The position numbers and the translations under genes are program-made. From JBBDJB01 sp040880125 (GTDB lineage: Bacteria; Planctomycetota; Planctomycetia; Pirellulales; JBBDJB01): a DNA stretch of 64,000 nucleotides. Below, piece after piece: positions 9,291 to 18,868 of this stretch. The notes beneath the pieces are model-generated. The model was not told the origin of the DNA and did not search any database. It saw nothing but the letters and a program-made list of their open reading frames with translations. Positions within the stretch are counted from its first letter, which is position 1, and each line of letters starts with the position of its first letter. The DNA lies in the NCBI GenBank assembly GCA_040880125.1, contig JBBDJB010000043.1, positions 21,030-85,029 on the forward strand. Direction: 5' to 3'.

Positions 9291-11504
9291 ATGGAAGCGA
9301 TCATCCCCAAGAATGCCCGCCGCAAGTTCACCGCCGTGCGCGATGAGGCGGGCGTGCCGCACATCGAAGCCGGCTCGTGGCGCGAAGCCCTCTATGCGCT
9401 GGGGTACGTGCATGCCCTGGATCGTCCGACCCAGATGCTCTTCGGCCGGGCTGTCGCCAGCGGACGCAGCGCCGAACAGATCGCCGCCACCGATCAGCTC
9501 CTGGAGACCGACCGCTTCTTTCGCCGCGTCGGACTATACCGAAACCTGCAGGACGAAGTCGATCAGATCGATCACGAGCTATTCGACCAGCTCACGTTCT
9601 ACTGCGAAGGCGTCAACCACGGTTTGAAGGACTCGGGCCGTTCGCTGCCGATGTGGGCCACCGGCTTTCGCCCGCAGCCGTGGAACCAGCACGCCGTGCT
9701 GTTGATCGGCAAGCTGCTGAGCTTCGGCGGCCTGGCAATCGGTCAGCAGGAGAACGAGCGGCTGTTGCTGGAGCTGATCCAGCTCGGCGTGGATGAAGCC
9801 CGCATGAAGGAGCTGTTCTTCCCGCACCTGGAGTCGGTCGACTTCGAGCTGCTCAAGCAGATCAAGATCACCCGGCAGCTTTCGGACGAAGCGTTGGAAC
9901 TGATCAGCGACCTGCCGCGTCTGGCCGGCAGTAACGCCTGGGCGGTGGCTCCGTGGCGGAGCGCAACGGGGCACGCGCTGCTGGCCTCCGATCCGCACCT
10001 GGAGGTGAACCGCCTGCCGGCCATCTGGTACGAGGTCGTGCTTCACTGGCAGGACGAGTACGTGATGGGGGCGACTCTGCCGGGCTGCCCGCTGTTCGCC
10101 GTCGCACGCACCAGCCGGCTGGCCTGGGGCGTGACGTATCTGAAGGGCGACACGAGCGACTACTTCATTGAAGATTGCCGCCAGGGCGACGAAGGCGGAT
10201 GGCAATATCGCCGCGACGATCGCTGGCACGACTTCCGCCTTCGCGAGGAGATCATCCTGCAAAAGGGGACCGTGCCGGAGACGATGCGGGTTTACGAGAA
10301 CGACCAGGGGACGCTGGTCGGCGACCCCGAAGACGAAGGGCCGGGCTATTACTTGTCGGCCTCTTGGGTCGGCGACCAGGGCGGCGCGAGCCGGGCGATT
10401 GGCACCTGGATCGATCTGCCGGCCATGAACGACGCCGCCTCGGCGATGGAGATGGTTCGCGAGTGCCCGTATCCGTCGCTGGTGTGGATGTTCACCGACT
10501 GCGACGGCCACATCGGCATGCAGGCAGGCGGCTGGTTCCCCAAGCGACCGGAGACGCACACCGGGCTATTGCCGCTACCGGCGTGGGATGCGGACAACCA
10601 CTGGCGCGGCCGGCTCTCCAGCCGCGTGCTGCCGGGCGTTTACGATCCGCCCGAGGGTTTTCTCGCGTCGGCCAACGAGAACATCAATCCGCCCGGCGGA
10701 CCGGACCTGACCACACTCACGCTGCCGGACTATCGTAAGCGGCGGATCGTCGAGCGGCTCGAAGAGTTGCCCTCGGCCACGGTAGAGGACATGCAGGCGC
10801 TGCAATACGACGTGGTGAGCCTGCACGCGCGGGAATTGCTGCCGATCTTTCTGCCGCACATGCCCGAGAGCGAGCAGAAGACGCGGCTGGCGAACTGGGA
10901 CTTCCGCTACACGCCCGAAAGCCGCGAGGCCGCATTGTTTCAGCATCTCTACCGCAACGTGGTGCTGGAGATATTCGGACATGAGGAAGGGATCGGCTGG
11001 CTGCGGATGTTGTACATCTGCACGCGGGCCGGCTACTCGACAATGGTGCTCACCTGCGTCGACAAGCTGCTGAAGCGCGAGCATTCGCTGTGGTGGGCCA
11101 AGCGCACCAAGGCGGCGCTGATCCACAAGGCGGCGGTGCGGCTGGCCGAAGAGAAGGACGCACCGTGGTCGGAGGTCAACGCGTTTCACTTTACCAATCG
11201 CTTCTTCGAGGGGCGGCGGGTGGGCCGCGTGTTGGGATTCAACACGCCCCGCATGGCCATGCCCGGCTGCCATGCGACGCCGTTTCAAGGCCACCTGCTC
11301 ACCACCGCCACGCGCGAGACGAGCTTCGCCCCGTCGTATCACTTCGTGACCGACATGGGCACCGACGAGATCTGGACGAACCTGCCCGGCGGCCCGAGCG
11401 AGAGCCGCTTTTCTCGCTATTACAAGAACGACATCGCCAATTGGGCGAGCGGCGTCTACAAGCGCGTCACGCCGCATCCCGATCCGATCCGCGCGGTGCT
11501 GTGA
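9291..11504 (+). CDS. Penicillin acylase family Ntn hydrolase
   Basis: 737 residues. The family cleaves amide bonds (beta-lactams, acyl-homoserine lactones, related amides) after self-processing into alpha and beta chains. The predicted new N-terminus of the beta chain is Ser214 in LAGSNAWAVAP, followed by the conserved LLASDPHLEVNRLPAIWYEV landmarks. The N-terminal part shows the typical VRDEAGVPHIEA and ALGYVHALDRPTQM. The ATG at 9291 is preferred because the upstream extension has no similarity to the family. No signal peptide is seen, whereas many relatives are periplasmic; an N-terminal cytoplasmic location is therefore possible. Substrate unknown. Confidence 0.85.
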   Translation: MEAIIPKNARRKFTAVRDEAGVPHIEAGSWREALYALGYVHALDRPTQMLFGRAVASGRSAEQIAATDQLLETDRFFRRVGLYRNLQDEVDQIDHELFDQLTFYCEGVNHGLKDSGRSLPMWATGFRPQPWNQHAVLLIGKLLSFGGLAIGQQENERLLLELIQLGVDEARMKELFFPHLESVDFELLKQIKITRQLSDEALELISDLPRLAGSNAWAVAPWRSATGHALLASDPHLEVNRLPAIWYEVVLHWQDEYVMGATLPGCPLFAVARTSRLAWGVTYLKGDTSDYFIEDCRQGDEGGWQYRRDDRWHDFRLREEIILQKGTVPETMRVYENDQGTLVGDPEDEGPGYYLSASWVGDQGGASRAIGTWIDLPAMNDAASAMEMVRECPYPSLVWMFTDCDGHIGMQAGGWFPKRPETHTGLLPLPAWDADNHWRGRLSSRVLPGVYDPPEGFLASANENINPPGGPDLTTLTLPDYRKRRIVERLEELPSATVEDMQALQYDVVSLHARELLPIFLPHMPESEQKTRLANWDFRYTPESREAALFQHLYRNVVLEIFGHEEGIGWLRMLYICTRAGYSTMVLTCVDKLLKREHSLWWAKRTKAALIHKAAVRLAEEKDAPWSEVNAFHFTNRFFEGRRVGRVLGFNTPRMAMPGCHATPFQGHLLTTATRETSFAPSYHFVTDMGTDEIWTNLPGGPSESRFSRYYKNDIANWASGVYKRVTPHPDPIRAVL

Positions 11505-11544
11505 GCTGTGCGTGTAGCTGAATTTGTGAGAAATCAGCTACCTA

Positions 11545-11570
11545 GGCACAGACACGAATGTCTGTGCCAC
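11545..11570. repeat. Dispersed palindromic repeat, family A
   Basis: GGCACAGACA...TGTCTGTGCC hairpin between the convergent acylase and permease genes. It could act as a bidirectional transcription stop, although there is no T-run. Confidence 0.7.
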
Positions 11571-11598
11571 CGTGCCAGTTCCATCGCGTCGCCCGGGG

Positions 11599-12921
11599 CT
11601 ACTCGTGCCGCAGAGCTTCGATCGGATCCATGCGGGCGGCACGGCGGGCGGGGTAGAGGCCAAAGATCACTCCCACCGCCACGGAGATGCCGAACGCCAG
11701 CGGAATCGACCATGGCACGATCACCGGCGTCACCTCGCGAATCACGTCCGGCAGGTCCCGCATCACCTCTGGAAACGCGGAGCTCAACAGGCTGCGCGCC
11801 CAGACGGTAATCGGCCGGCAGGTCAATCCGCCCAAGATGCCGAACACGCCGCCTAGCACGGAGAGCGCGATCGTCTCCGCCAGAAACTGCCGGGTGATGT
11901 CACGACGCTTGGCACCCAGCGCGCGGCGAATACCGATCTCCCGCGTGCGCTCGGTCACGGTGGCCAACATGATATTCATGATGCCGATGCCGCCCACGGC
12001 CAGCGAGATCGCGGCGATCATGCCAAGAAATACGATGAACATCAGCCGCGTGGTCTCGGCTTGCTTGAGCAGCTCCAGCGGCACCGTCACGGCGAAGTCG
12101 GGTAGCTCGTGATATCGCTCCAGCGTGTCCCGCAAAACGTCGGAGGTCGGCACCACGTTATCCACGTGATTGACCCGCAAAGTGATCTGGCTGATTTCGA
12201 CGATCTCGCCCTCGAAGCTGCCTGCCCGGGTAGTGACGACCAGATCGCCAATTCTGCGCCACAATGTCGAGATCGGAATGTAGACGTCGCTGGAGAAATC
12301 CTGCGCGGCGAACGACCCGCCGATGCCGGCCGACGCGCCCCGCGGCTTCATGATTCCGACCACGACGTAAAACGCGTCGTCGACCTGGATCGCCTTGCCC
12401 AGCGGTTCCTCGAAAGGGAACAGCCGCTGGGCCGTTTCGGCCGCCAGCACGCAGTGGTTCTTTTCGTCGCGGACGTCCGCATCGCTGATGAAGTGGCCGC
12501 GGTCGACTTCCAACCGCGTGACGTCTGCATAGGCCGGCGTGCAGCCAACCAGGCGGCCATCGACCAGCCGCGTCTTATAGCGAAACTGCCGGCGCAGCTC
12601 GCGAATTGGCAGCGCCCGCTCGATTGTCGGAATCGTCGAGACGATCCGATCGAAGTCGTCCCGCGTCAGGCCATACATCACCGGACCGCTCTGCGAAGGC
12701 AGCGCCTCGTTGGGTGGCTTGCGCGACCGGACGATGACGTTGTCGGCGCCCAGGCTGGCGATCTGCTCCTGGGCCTTGAGGCTGATGCCCTCGCCAATTG
12801 CCAGCAGCCAGACCACACTGGCCACTCCCATGAAGATACCCAGCACCGTCAGCATGGAGCGGAGCGGGTGGAGCATCATGCTCTTGATGCCGAGTTGCCA
12901 CGTCCGCAGCCAGATGCTCAT
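11599..12921 (-). CDS. MacB-like ABC transporter permease (FtsX fold)
   Basis: 440 residues. One membrane helix near residues 20-45 (LTVLGIFMGVASVVWLLAIG) is followed by a large periplasmic MacB_PCD-type domain, then three C-terminal helices of the FtsX core (about 290-320, 345-375, 405-430), with the conserved ERTREIGIRRALGAKRRDI coupling segment. It is the membrane part of a mechanotransmission-type exporter. The start overlaps the end of the ATPase gene by 4 bp, and the adaptor gene precedes that, so the three genes form one minus-strand operon. Confidence 0.9.
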   Translation of the reverse strand: MSIWLRTWQLGIKSMMLHPLRSMLTVLGIFMGVASVVWLLAIGEGISLKAQEQIASLGADNVIVRSRKPPNEALPSQSGPVMYGLTRDDFDRIVSTIPTIERALPIRELRRQFRYKTRLVDGRLVGCTPAYADVTRLEVDRGHFISDADVRDEKNHCVLAAETAQRLFPFEEPLGKAIQVDDAFYVVVGIMKPRGASAGIGGSFAAQDFSSDVYIPISTLWRRIGDLVVTTRAGSFEGEIVEISQITLRVNHVDNVVPTSDVLRDTLERYHELPDFAVTVPLELLKQAETTRLMFIVFLGMIAAISLAVGGIGIMNIMLATVTERTREIGIRRALGAKRRDITRQFLAETIALSVLGGVFGILGGLTCRPITVWARSLLSSAFPEVMRDLPDVIREVTPVIVPWSIPLAFGISVAVGVIFGLYPARRAARMDPIEALRHE

Positions 12922-13604
12922 GAGTGCCGCTTGTCCGTTTGGATCAGCCCGTCTCGCAGCATGATGGAACGCTTGGTGTGCCGGGCGACTTCATCTTCGT
13001 GCGTTACGAGGATGATGGTGCGACCCTCTTCGTTGAGCCGGCCCAGCAGATCGAGAATCTCCTCGGTGGTCACCGAGTCGAGGTTTCCCGTCGGCTCGTC
13101 CGCGAGGATGAACCGCGGGTCGTTGACCAGGCTGCGGGCGATGGCGACTCGCTGCTGCTGGCCGCCGGAGAGCTGCGTGGGGCGATGCCGCAGCCGGTCG
13201 CCCAGGCCCACCATGGCCGCCAGGTCAATGCAACGTTGGCGGTCAGCCGGCGTGATGCGGCCCTGGTAGTACAGCGGAACTTCGATGTTTTCCACCACGG
13301 TGAGCTGCGGAATAAGATTGTACGACTGGAAGACGAATCCGATCCGCGAGGCCCGCGTGGTGGACAGCTCGTCGTCGGTCATTTGGGCTACGTCATCGCC
13401 GCCCAGCATGAAGCGGCCCGCGCTCGGCCGGTCGAGACAGCCCAGCAAGTTGAGCAGCGTGCTCTTGCCAGATCCCGAAGGCCCCATGATCGAGATGTAG
13501 TCTCCCTCGGGCACGTCGAACGAAACGCCGCGCAGGGCGTGCACGGTCTCGCTGGCCAGCACGTAGTCCTTGCGCAGATCGTCGATTTCCGCGGCCAATC
13601 TCAT
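12918..13604 (-). CDS. MacB/LolD-type ABC transporter ATPase
   Basis: 228 residues with Walker A GPSGSGKST (about 42-50), Q-loop FVFQSYNLIPQ, signature LSGGQQQRVAIAR, Walker B FILADEPTGNLDS and switch histidine VTHEDEVA. This is the LolD/MacB class of short stand-alone ATPases, which powers the FtsX-fold permease encoded directly downstream. Both ends overlap neighbours by 4 bp, so translation is coupled across adaptor, ATPase and permease. Confidence 0.93.
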   Translation of the reverse strand: MRLAAEIDDLRKDYVLASETVHALRGVSFDVPEGDYISIMGPSGSGKSTLLNLLGCLDRPSAGRFMLGGDDVAQMTDDELSTTRASRIGFVFQSYNLIPQLTVVENIEVPLYYQGRITPADRQRCIDLAAMVGLGDRLRHRPTQLSGGQQQRVAIARSLVNDPRFILADEPTGNLDSVTTEEILDLLGRLNEEGRTIILVTHEDEVARHTKRSIMLRDGLIQTDKRHS

Positions 13605-15325
13605 CCGCCCGCTCCTGGATTGCTCGGCACGGTGCTATCGCCCAGGGTCTCGGTCAGCGCCGAGAGCATTTCTTCCCGATCGAACAGTTCGTCACCATTG
13701 CTGTCGGCCTGAGTGAATCGGACACGGCGATCCTCAGGCAAGTCCTGGAGCGCGAGCTTTCCGTCGCGGTCCGCGTCGAACTCGCTCAAGAGCTGCTGGA
13801 CGACCATCGCCGGCGTGGCGTCGCCAGGTAGATCGCTGCCCTCTCCCTCGCGCAGCACGCTGGGCGGCTCCGGCGAGCGATTGACCACCTGCTGCATGTC
13901 GGCCACGGTTAGCGGAGGTAGATCCACCACCTCGACAAAGTCGCGCGGGTTGACTGTCACCGGCTCGTCTTCCCCCAAGCCTTCGAGAATCACGGTGAAC
14001 TTGTCGTTGGTGGCGCCGATCTTCACGCGCCGGGCCTCCGGACCCCGCTCTGTCGTGACGATGCAGTAGAAATCCCGGCCATGCGCGTACAGCGCCTGGA
14101 CTGGCACCTGCAGCGCTTCGGAGATTCGTTGACACTCGATTGTCACTTCGGCCGTCATGCCCGTCTTCAGCCGCGAAGTCGTGCCGTCAAGCTCGACGAA
14201 AACGGTGTACTCCCGCACCCCGCCGCTACGCCAACTGGGTGGCTCGCTGTACTGATTGATCTTGGTGACCCTGCCCGGCAGTATCGCGTCCTTCAGTCCA
14301 ACCAGGCGGACCGTGGCGGGCATTCCCTCGCGGATCATTTCGATCATCGACTCGTTGATTTTCAAATCAGCCTGCATCCGGTTCGGGTTGGGCAGATGGA
14401 TGACCGGCTGCAACTCGCGGCAGACTGCGCCTTCCTCGACAATGAACTCTGCATCGCCGCGGCCCTCGTAGTCGTGGGCATACTTGATCTGCCCTTTCGT
14501 CGGGGCGGTGACGACGCACTTTTCGATCTGCAGGTTGATCTCGTCGAGCTTGGCCTGTTCGAGGTTGTAGCTGTTTTCGTCCGCTTTCGACTTCGCCTCG
14601 GTGCTGACGATGGTGCTCTCGAGCTGCTTGATCATCTTCTCGCGGGTGAAGCGCTCCAGCACTTCGAGCTTCGTCTGGGCCGTCTCCAGAACCTTGCGCG
14701 CGTTCTCGACGGCGAAGCGGTCGGCTTCCAACTGCAGTTGCGTGACGTAACCCTTGGCGGCCAACTGCTGGCTGTACTGGTAGTATTCCTGGGCCCGCCG
14801 CAAATTCTCTTCGGCGACGAAGATCTCGCCCTCGATCAGTTGCTTTTCCTGCTTGAACGTGCCCTCGATATACTCGGTCTCCGAGATCACGGCTGTCTCA
14901 TAGAGGTTGCGGGATTCGATCATCACCGCCTTGGCCGTGTTGACGAGGATTTGCTGTTGCGTGCGCTCGTCGCGCAGGGCGGAGGAATCGAACTCGACGA
15001 GGAAGTCGCCCTCTTCGACCCACTTGCCCTCTTCGGCCAGCCGCAGAATGGCGGTGCCGGTGGTGTTCTTCGATTTCACCTCGCAGCGGATCTCGACATT
15101 CTCGGCCGACTCGAGCTCGCCGCGCTCAGTGACGGTGAGAATGAAGTCGCTCTTGACGACCGGCTTGACGACGGCCCGGATTTGGTCGTCATCGCGAGAG
15201 CCGTTCCACCACCAGTAGCCCCCGCCGGCGACCAGCGCGACCGTGCCCAGCAAAACGATGGCCGGGGCCAATCGGAGGGCGCCGCGGCGGTGTCTGCGAT
15301 ATCGGCTGCTACGAGGGAAATCCAT
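13601..15325 (-). CDS. Efflux periplasmic adaptor (HlyD/MacA-like) with C-terminal EF-hands
   Basis: 574 residues. An N-terminal membrane anchor (about 20-40, ending GGYWWW) leads to a lipoyl/barrel-sandwich half, a long alpha-hairpin coiled coil (about 105-260), the second lipoyl half and a beta-barrel (about 330-450). The last 80 residues add two EF-hand loops, DADRDGKLALQD and DSNGDELFDREE. It should bridge the inner-membrane exporter to an outer-membrane channel. The calcium-binding tail is not a normal part of MacA. It overlaps the ATPase gene by 4 bp; the TolC-like gene lies 700 bp upstream. Confidence 0.85.
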   Translation of the reverse strand: MDFPRSSRYRRHRRGALRLAPAIVLLGTVALVAGGGYWWWNGSRDDDQIRAVVKPVVKSDFILTVTERGELESAENVEIRCEVKSKNTTGTAILRLAEEGKWVEEGDFLVEFDSSALRDERTQQQILVNTAKAVMIESRNLYETAVISETEYIEGTFKQEKQLIEGEIFVAEENLRRAQEYYQYSQQLAAKGYVTQLQLEADRFAVENARKVLETAQTKLEVLERFTREKMIKQLESTIVSTEAKSKADENSYNLEQAKLDEINLQIEKCVVTAPTKGQIKYAHDYEGRGDAEFIVEEGAVCRELQPVIHLPNPNRMQADLKINESMIEMIREGMPATVRLVGLKDAILPGRVTKINQYSEPPSWRSGGVREYTVFVELDGTTSRLKTGMTAEVTIECQRISEALQVPVQALYAHGRDFYCIVTTERGPEARRVKIGATNDKFTVILEGLGEDEPVTVNPRDFVEVVDLPPLTVADMQQVVNRSPEPPSVLREGEGSDLPGDATPAMVVQQLLSEFDADRDGKLALQDLPEDRRVRFTQADSNGDELFDREEMLSALTETLGDSTVPSNPGAGG

Positions 15326-16033
15326 GGCGCAACCTCAAGCTGAAGGTACGTTCGGCGGCACACCAGGTGAGACGCGCCCAGGTGAGACGCGATACTGTGG
15401 CCGGGAAGTCAGGCTGGGTCGGGAGGGCTCGCCCACGGCAGGCGAACCGGGCAGCGCGCCCGCGCAATGTCCCCCATTTCCCAGCGAGGCCATTATAGCC
15501 GCTGACCCATAGCGTGTCACCTTGTGTCGCACACGAGCCAAGCACGGTCTGCCGGGCAGACCGTCTTTTATTAAACAGCTCGAAGTCCCAGAATGTTTCG
15601 TTACAACGTGGCACAGACATGCCTGTCCGTGCGATTCCATGCGTCTTCATTGCCCCATCTCTCCGCCCCCGTCTCTCCGCGCCTCTCGCCGGCGGGAGAG
15701 CGGTTATCGGAATGCCCCCTTTTTGCAACGCGCTCTATAAGGGGGGCCCCACGTGTTTGTTGCGAATGTCAGCTTCTCCGGGCCGCGCCGCTCGAGCGCG
15801 GATGCAATTCCACCCGGAGTTTTGCAACAGCATGTTTTGTGAAGTGTTCGAAAATCCTCTCTTGGATCTAGACCCGCCGGGGAGGGATCACCTGCGGCAG
15901 GAGAGGCAATTGGCCGTGCAGCGGACAAACTGCTCCCGCAGCCATTTCGATTAATATAACAAATTAAGAACAAATGTCAACCATCTAGGCAGAAGAAAAA
16001 CGCGGATTCTTCGGCCCGGCCATTGCCTGCTTT
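15326..16033. other. Long intergenic region with hairpins
   Basis: No gene is supported in these 700 bases. A perfect 10-bp-arm palindrome (ACGGTCTGCC/GGCAGACCGT) lies at 15544-15564 followed by CTTTTATT on the plus strand, resembling a terminator but without an obvious plus-strand gene. A family A repeat lies at 15608-15632. The A+T-rich stretch at 15950-16000 might carry the promoter of the efflux operon. Confidence 0.5.
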
Positions 16034-18739
16034 TCACGGCCCGGCCGGGTCCGGCAGCGGCTCGATCACCGGCGGCCGGGGCTCCGCTTCGAGCTGAATG
16101 TTCGGCGGCAGCATCTCCGGTACTAACAGCGGCGCATCAGGCGGCTCGTAAGGCAACTGCTCGTGCGGCGGGTGGATCACCACGCCGGCGGCAATCTCCG
16201 AGCCCGGATCGATCCACATCCCCTGATCGTCAAGCTGCATCGTCCCCAGGTCGAAGTCCAGGCCCATCCGTTGAACTTCGTAATTCACCCAAACGCTCAG
16301 AAAGTCGTTCTGCACGCTCAAAAGATCGGTCAGCGCCTGCACCAGGTCTCGGGCGGTGCTGGCGCCGAATTGGGCTTCTTCGCCCGGCCGCGGAGGTTCG
16401 CGCAGCCGCAGCCGCGCCAGATCGACCTGCGAAATCGCCACCTCCACCGCCGCCCGCCGCAGTTCCAGATTCACCTCATTCAGCCGCATCGTCCGCAGCG
16501 TGTCGCGCAGACTCTGGTAGATGCGATCGCGGAAGCCGTAGTACTGCCGCCGGGCCTGCTGATATTCGAGCATCGCCTGCCGGTAGACATTTCGCTCGTC
16601 CATCCGCGTCAGCGGGGCATCGAACTCCACCCCGGTTGTCAGCCGCCCGTTGCTCGACCGCAAGTCCAGCGGGTTGTTCCCCTCGTTGCCGATGTCGCCG
16701 CTGAAGGTGATGTTCAGGCTGCTGAGAAGTGCGTTGGCGTTAAACTCGATCAACCGCCAGGTGTCGACCAGGTTCGCCCGGGCGTTCATCCAGTCGCGGC
16801 GGTACTCCCGCGCAATCTCGATCGCCAGTTCCGGAGTCATATCGACCGGATCCAGTACGATCGAGTCCAACTGGGCCCTGGCTTGGAGCAACGACAGCTC
16901 CAAAAGCTGCCCGGACAGTTGCGTCAGGAAGTCGGTCAGGCGACTTTGCGCGGCCGCCGGGTTGGGGGCTTCGCGCGGGTCGAACTCGGCAAGCGCCTCG
17001 AAGGACAGCAGCATCCGCATCTGCAGCGATTCCAAGTCACGCTGCAGGACGATCACCCGCTGCTCGAAGGCGGCGATGTCAAAGGGCGCTTGCTCCACCT
17101 CGCCGCTGAGTACCTCCGCGCGCTGCCCGAGTTCGCGGAGGCTCTCGCGGCGTGCCGGCGCGTTCTCGAGCATCCTGACGAAGTGCCGCTGGACCGTTTC
17201 GAGATGTCGCGCCGCGGCCGCCACCAAGGCGTCGGTGGACTCCAGGGCCGGCTCGATCGGTACGACCTCGCCTGCCGCCAGCGCCTGCCGCAGCCCGTTG
17301 ATCAGGTCTTCGGTGTCGTTCTGTGTTTCGGTCAAAGCCGGCGCGATGAGCTGGAAGCGATCGAGCAGCGGGTCGTCGATCCGCACTTCCAAGTCGGGCG
17401 GTAGCCCCAGATCGATCTTGAAGTTGTCCAGCTCCGCCTGATATTGGGCCTGGCTGGTCAGTAGTCGGCTTTGCGCGTTGTAGAGCGCCTGGCGGGCCAG
17501 ATCGACCTGGAAACGATCGATGCGTCCGGCGTCGTAGGCGGATTGAAGTTGTGCCAGGCTGTCTCGCAGTCCAGCCACGTTCGCCGCCTGATTCTGGATT
17601 TCCAGCGCTAGTTGCATCAGGCCGAGGAAGCCCCCGGCTGCCGCGGCACCGGCTCCGCCAGCCACTCCGCCACCGGCCGCCCCTCCGCCGCCACCTCCAC
17701 CCACGCGCCCGAAGCCGCCGCCGCCCACGCCGGTGAAGCCGGCCAACCCGGCGCCGCCGAAGAAACCACCGCGGCGGGACGGCCCGGGACCTGCGTTGCG
17801 CCCCGCGACAATCTCGGTGTAAAAGCCGCGGCGATACCGCTCCATCTGGCGGACATTCGCCAGCAGCGTCCGCTCGGCGATGGTCAGCCGCTCCAGGACC
17901 ACGGCGCGTCCGCCGGCCCGCAGCAGCGGTTGGACAATGCTAAAGTCCAGCAGCGTGGAGGTCGTCTGCACATCGGGTCCCGAGAACTCCCACACCAGCG
18001 AGTTGGCCAGTCCGATCACCATTTCGGCACCGGTTGCGGTCAACCGCTCGGCGCGGAGGCGATTGCCCGGCCTGAGTGCATTGACCTCCAGAAGGCTGGA
18101 TGGTCCGCCCGGTCGGTCCTCGCCCTCGGCCGTGAAAAAGACGGAGGAGCCCCCGAAGAATTGAACATCGAAGCGGAAGCGTTCGAACGCCACGTCGAGC
18201 GCCGAGAGGTACAACTCCTCGAGCTGCTCTTGGTATTCCGACGCGTGCAACAAGGCCGTCTGCACGGCCGCCTGCCGATCGAGAACCAGTTCGCCTCGCT
18301 CGTTGAGCGGCAGGTAGGCCATCCACGTGGGGTTTTCCACAAACGGCGTATCGCCGTTGTCGTGCCAACGCGGATAGCCGCGCTTGCCGTCGATGAAGTG
18401 CATCAACTCGTGCGACGTCGGATCGTCCGGCGGCATCGGCGGAAGGTCGTTCGAATAGGGATGATACATGCGCGACCGGGGATCGACCGCGATGGTGTAG
18501 TCCGGCAGCGGCCAGCGCGGGTCGAACGATTTCTCGCGCACCAGGCGATAGGCATCCTGATCGGCTTGGTTGCTGTAATAATTGCGGCTGCACCCCGGCA
18601 ACAATGCGGCGGAAAGCGCCAGAACCAGCAGCGCTGCCGGCGCGTGCCACCAGCGACTGGGTGGCAGAGATATTCCTGTCTGTGCTTGTAGCTTGTAGGG
18701 TCCGCTGTGCGGACCATTGCGGTTGGGAGTGGTCCGCAC
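16034..18739 (-). CDS. TolC-like outer-membrane efflux lipoprotein with glycine-rich insert
   Basis: TolC/OMF-type channel. A lipoprotein signal (ALLVLALSAALLPGC) precedes two long helical repeats typical of the family (for example SLAQLQSAYDAGRIDRFQVDLARQ landmarks and a second set ending in LTDLLSVQNDFLSVW). Between them is a glycine-rich loop of about 55 residues (GGGGFGRVGGGGGGGAAGGG). The start is uncertain: no ATG, GTG or TTG lies within 25 codons of the signal peptide. The nearest is GTG 18739; the frame stays open to ATG 18856 and 18982 through dispersed repeats. Probably the outer-membrane partner of the adaptor/ABC genes downstream. Confidence 0.8.
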   Translation of the reverse strand: MRTTPNRNGPHSGPYKLQAQTGISLPPSRWWHAPAALLVLALSAALLPGCSRNYYSNQADQDAYRLVREKSFDPRWPLPDYTIAVDPRSRMYHPYSNDLPPMPPDDPTSHELMHFIDGKRGYPRWHDNGDTPFVENPTWMAYLPLNERGELVLDRQAAVQTALLHASEYQEQLEELYLSALDVAFERFRFDVQFFGGSSVFFTAEGEDRPGGPSSLLEVNALRPGNRLRAERLTATGAEMVIGLANSLVWEFSGPDVQTTSTLLDFSIVQPLLRAGGRAVVLERLTIAERTLLANVRQMERYRRGFYTEIVAGRNAGPGPSRRGGFFGGAGLAGFTGVGGGGFGRVGGGGGGGAAGGGVAGGAGAAAAGGFLGLMQLALEIQNQAANVAGLRDSLAQLQSAYDAGRIDRFQVDLARQALYNAQSRLLTSQAQYQAELDNFKIDLGLPPDLEVRIDDPLLDRFQLIAPALTETQNDTEDLINGLRQALAAGEVVPIEPALESTDALVAAAARHLETVQRHFVRMLENAPARRESLRELGQRAEVLSGEVEQAPFDIAAFEQRVIVLQRDLESLQMRMLLSFEALAEFDPREAPNPAAAQSRLTDFLTQLSGQLLELSLLQARAQLDSIVLDPVDMTPELAIEIAREYRRDWMNARANLVDTWRLIEFNANALLSSLNITFSGDIGNEGNNPLDLRSSNGRLTTGVEFDAPLTRMDERNVYRQAMLEYQQARRQYYGFRDRIYQSLRDTLRTMRLNEVNLELRRAAVEVAISQVDLARLRLREPPRPGEEAQFGASTARDLVQALTDLLSVQNDFLSVWVNYEVQRMGLDFDLGTMQLDDQGMWIDPGSEIAAGVVIHPPHEQLPYEPPDAPLLVPEMLPPNIQLEAEPRPPVIEPLPDPAGP

Positions 18740-18868
18740 AGTGGACCCTATACCCCTACGCCCTCTCCCCGGCCCTCTCCCAGAGGGAGAGGGAGTCGAT
18801 GGTGGCACAGACCTTATAGCTGGTGGCACAGACCTTGTAGCTGGTGGCACAGACATTCCTGTCTGTGC
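18660..18868. repeat. Cluster of family A and family B palindromic repeats
   Basis: Family A units lie at 18660-18685 and, in a degenerate triple run, at 18801-18868. Between them at about 18750-18795 is a family B unit (CCCTCTCC...GGGAGAGGG). The cluster overlaps the presumed 5' end of the TolC-like gene. Confidence 0.65.

Noticed and set aside
14081..15343. 420-codon plus-strand ORF
   Set aside because: Antisense to the efflux adaptor gene; leucine/aspartate-rich composition is typical of shadow frames in GC-rich DNA.
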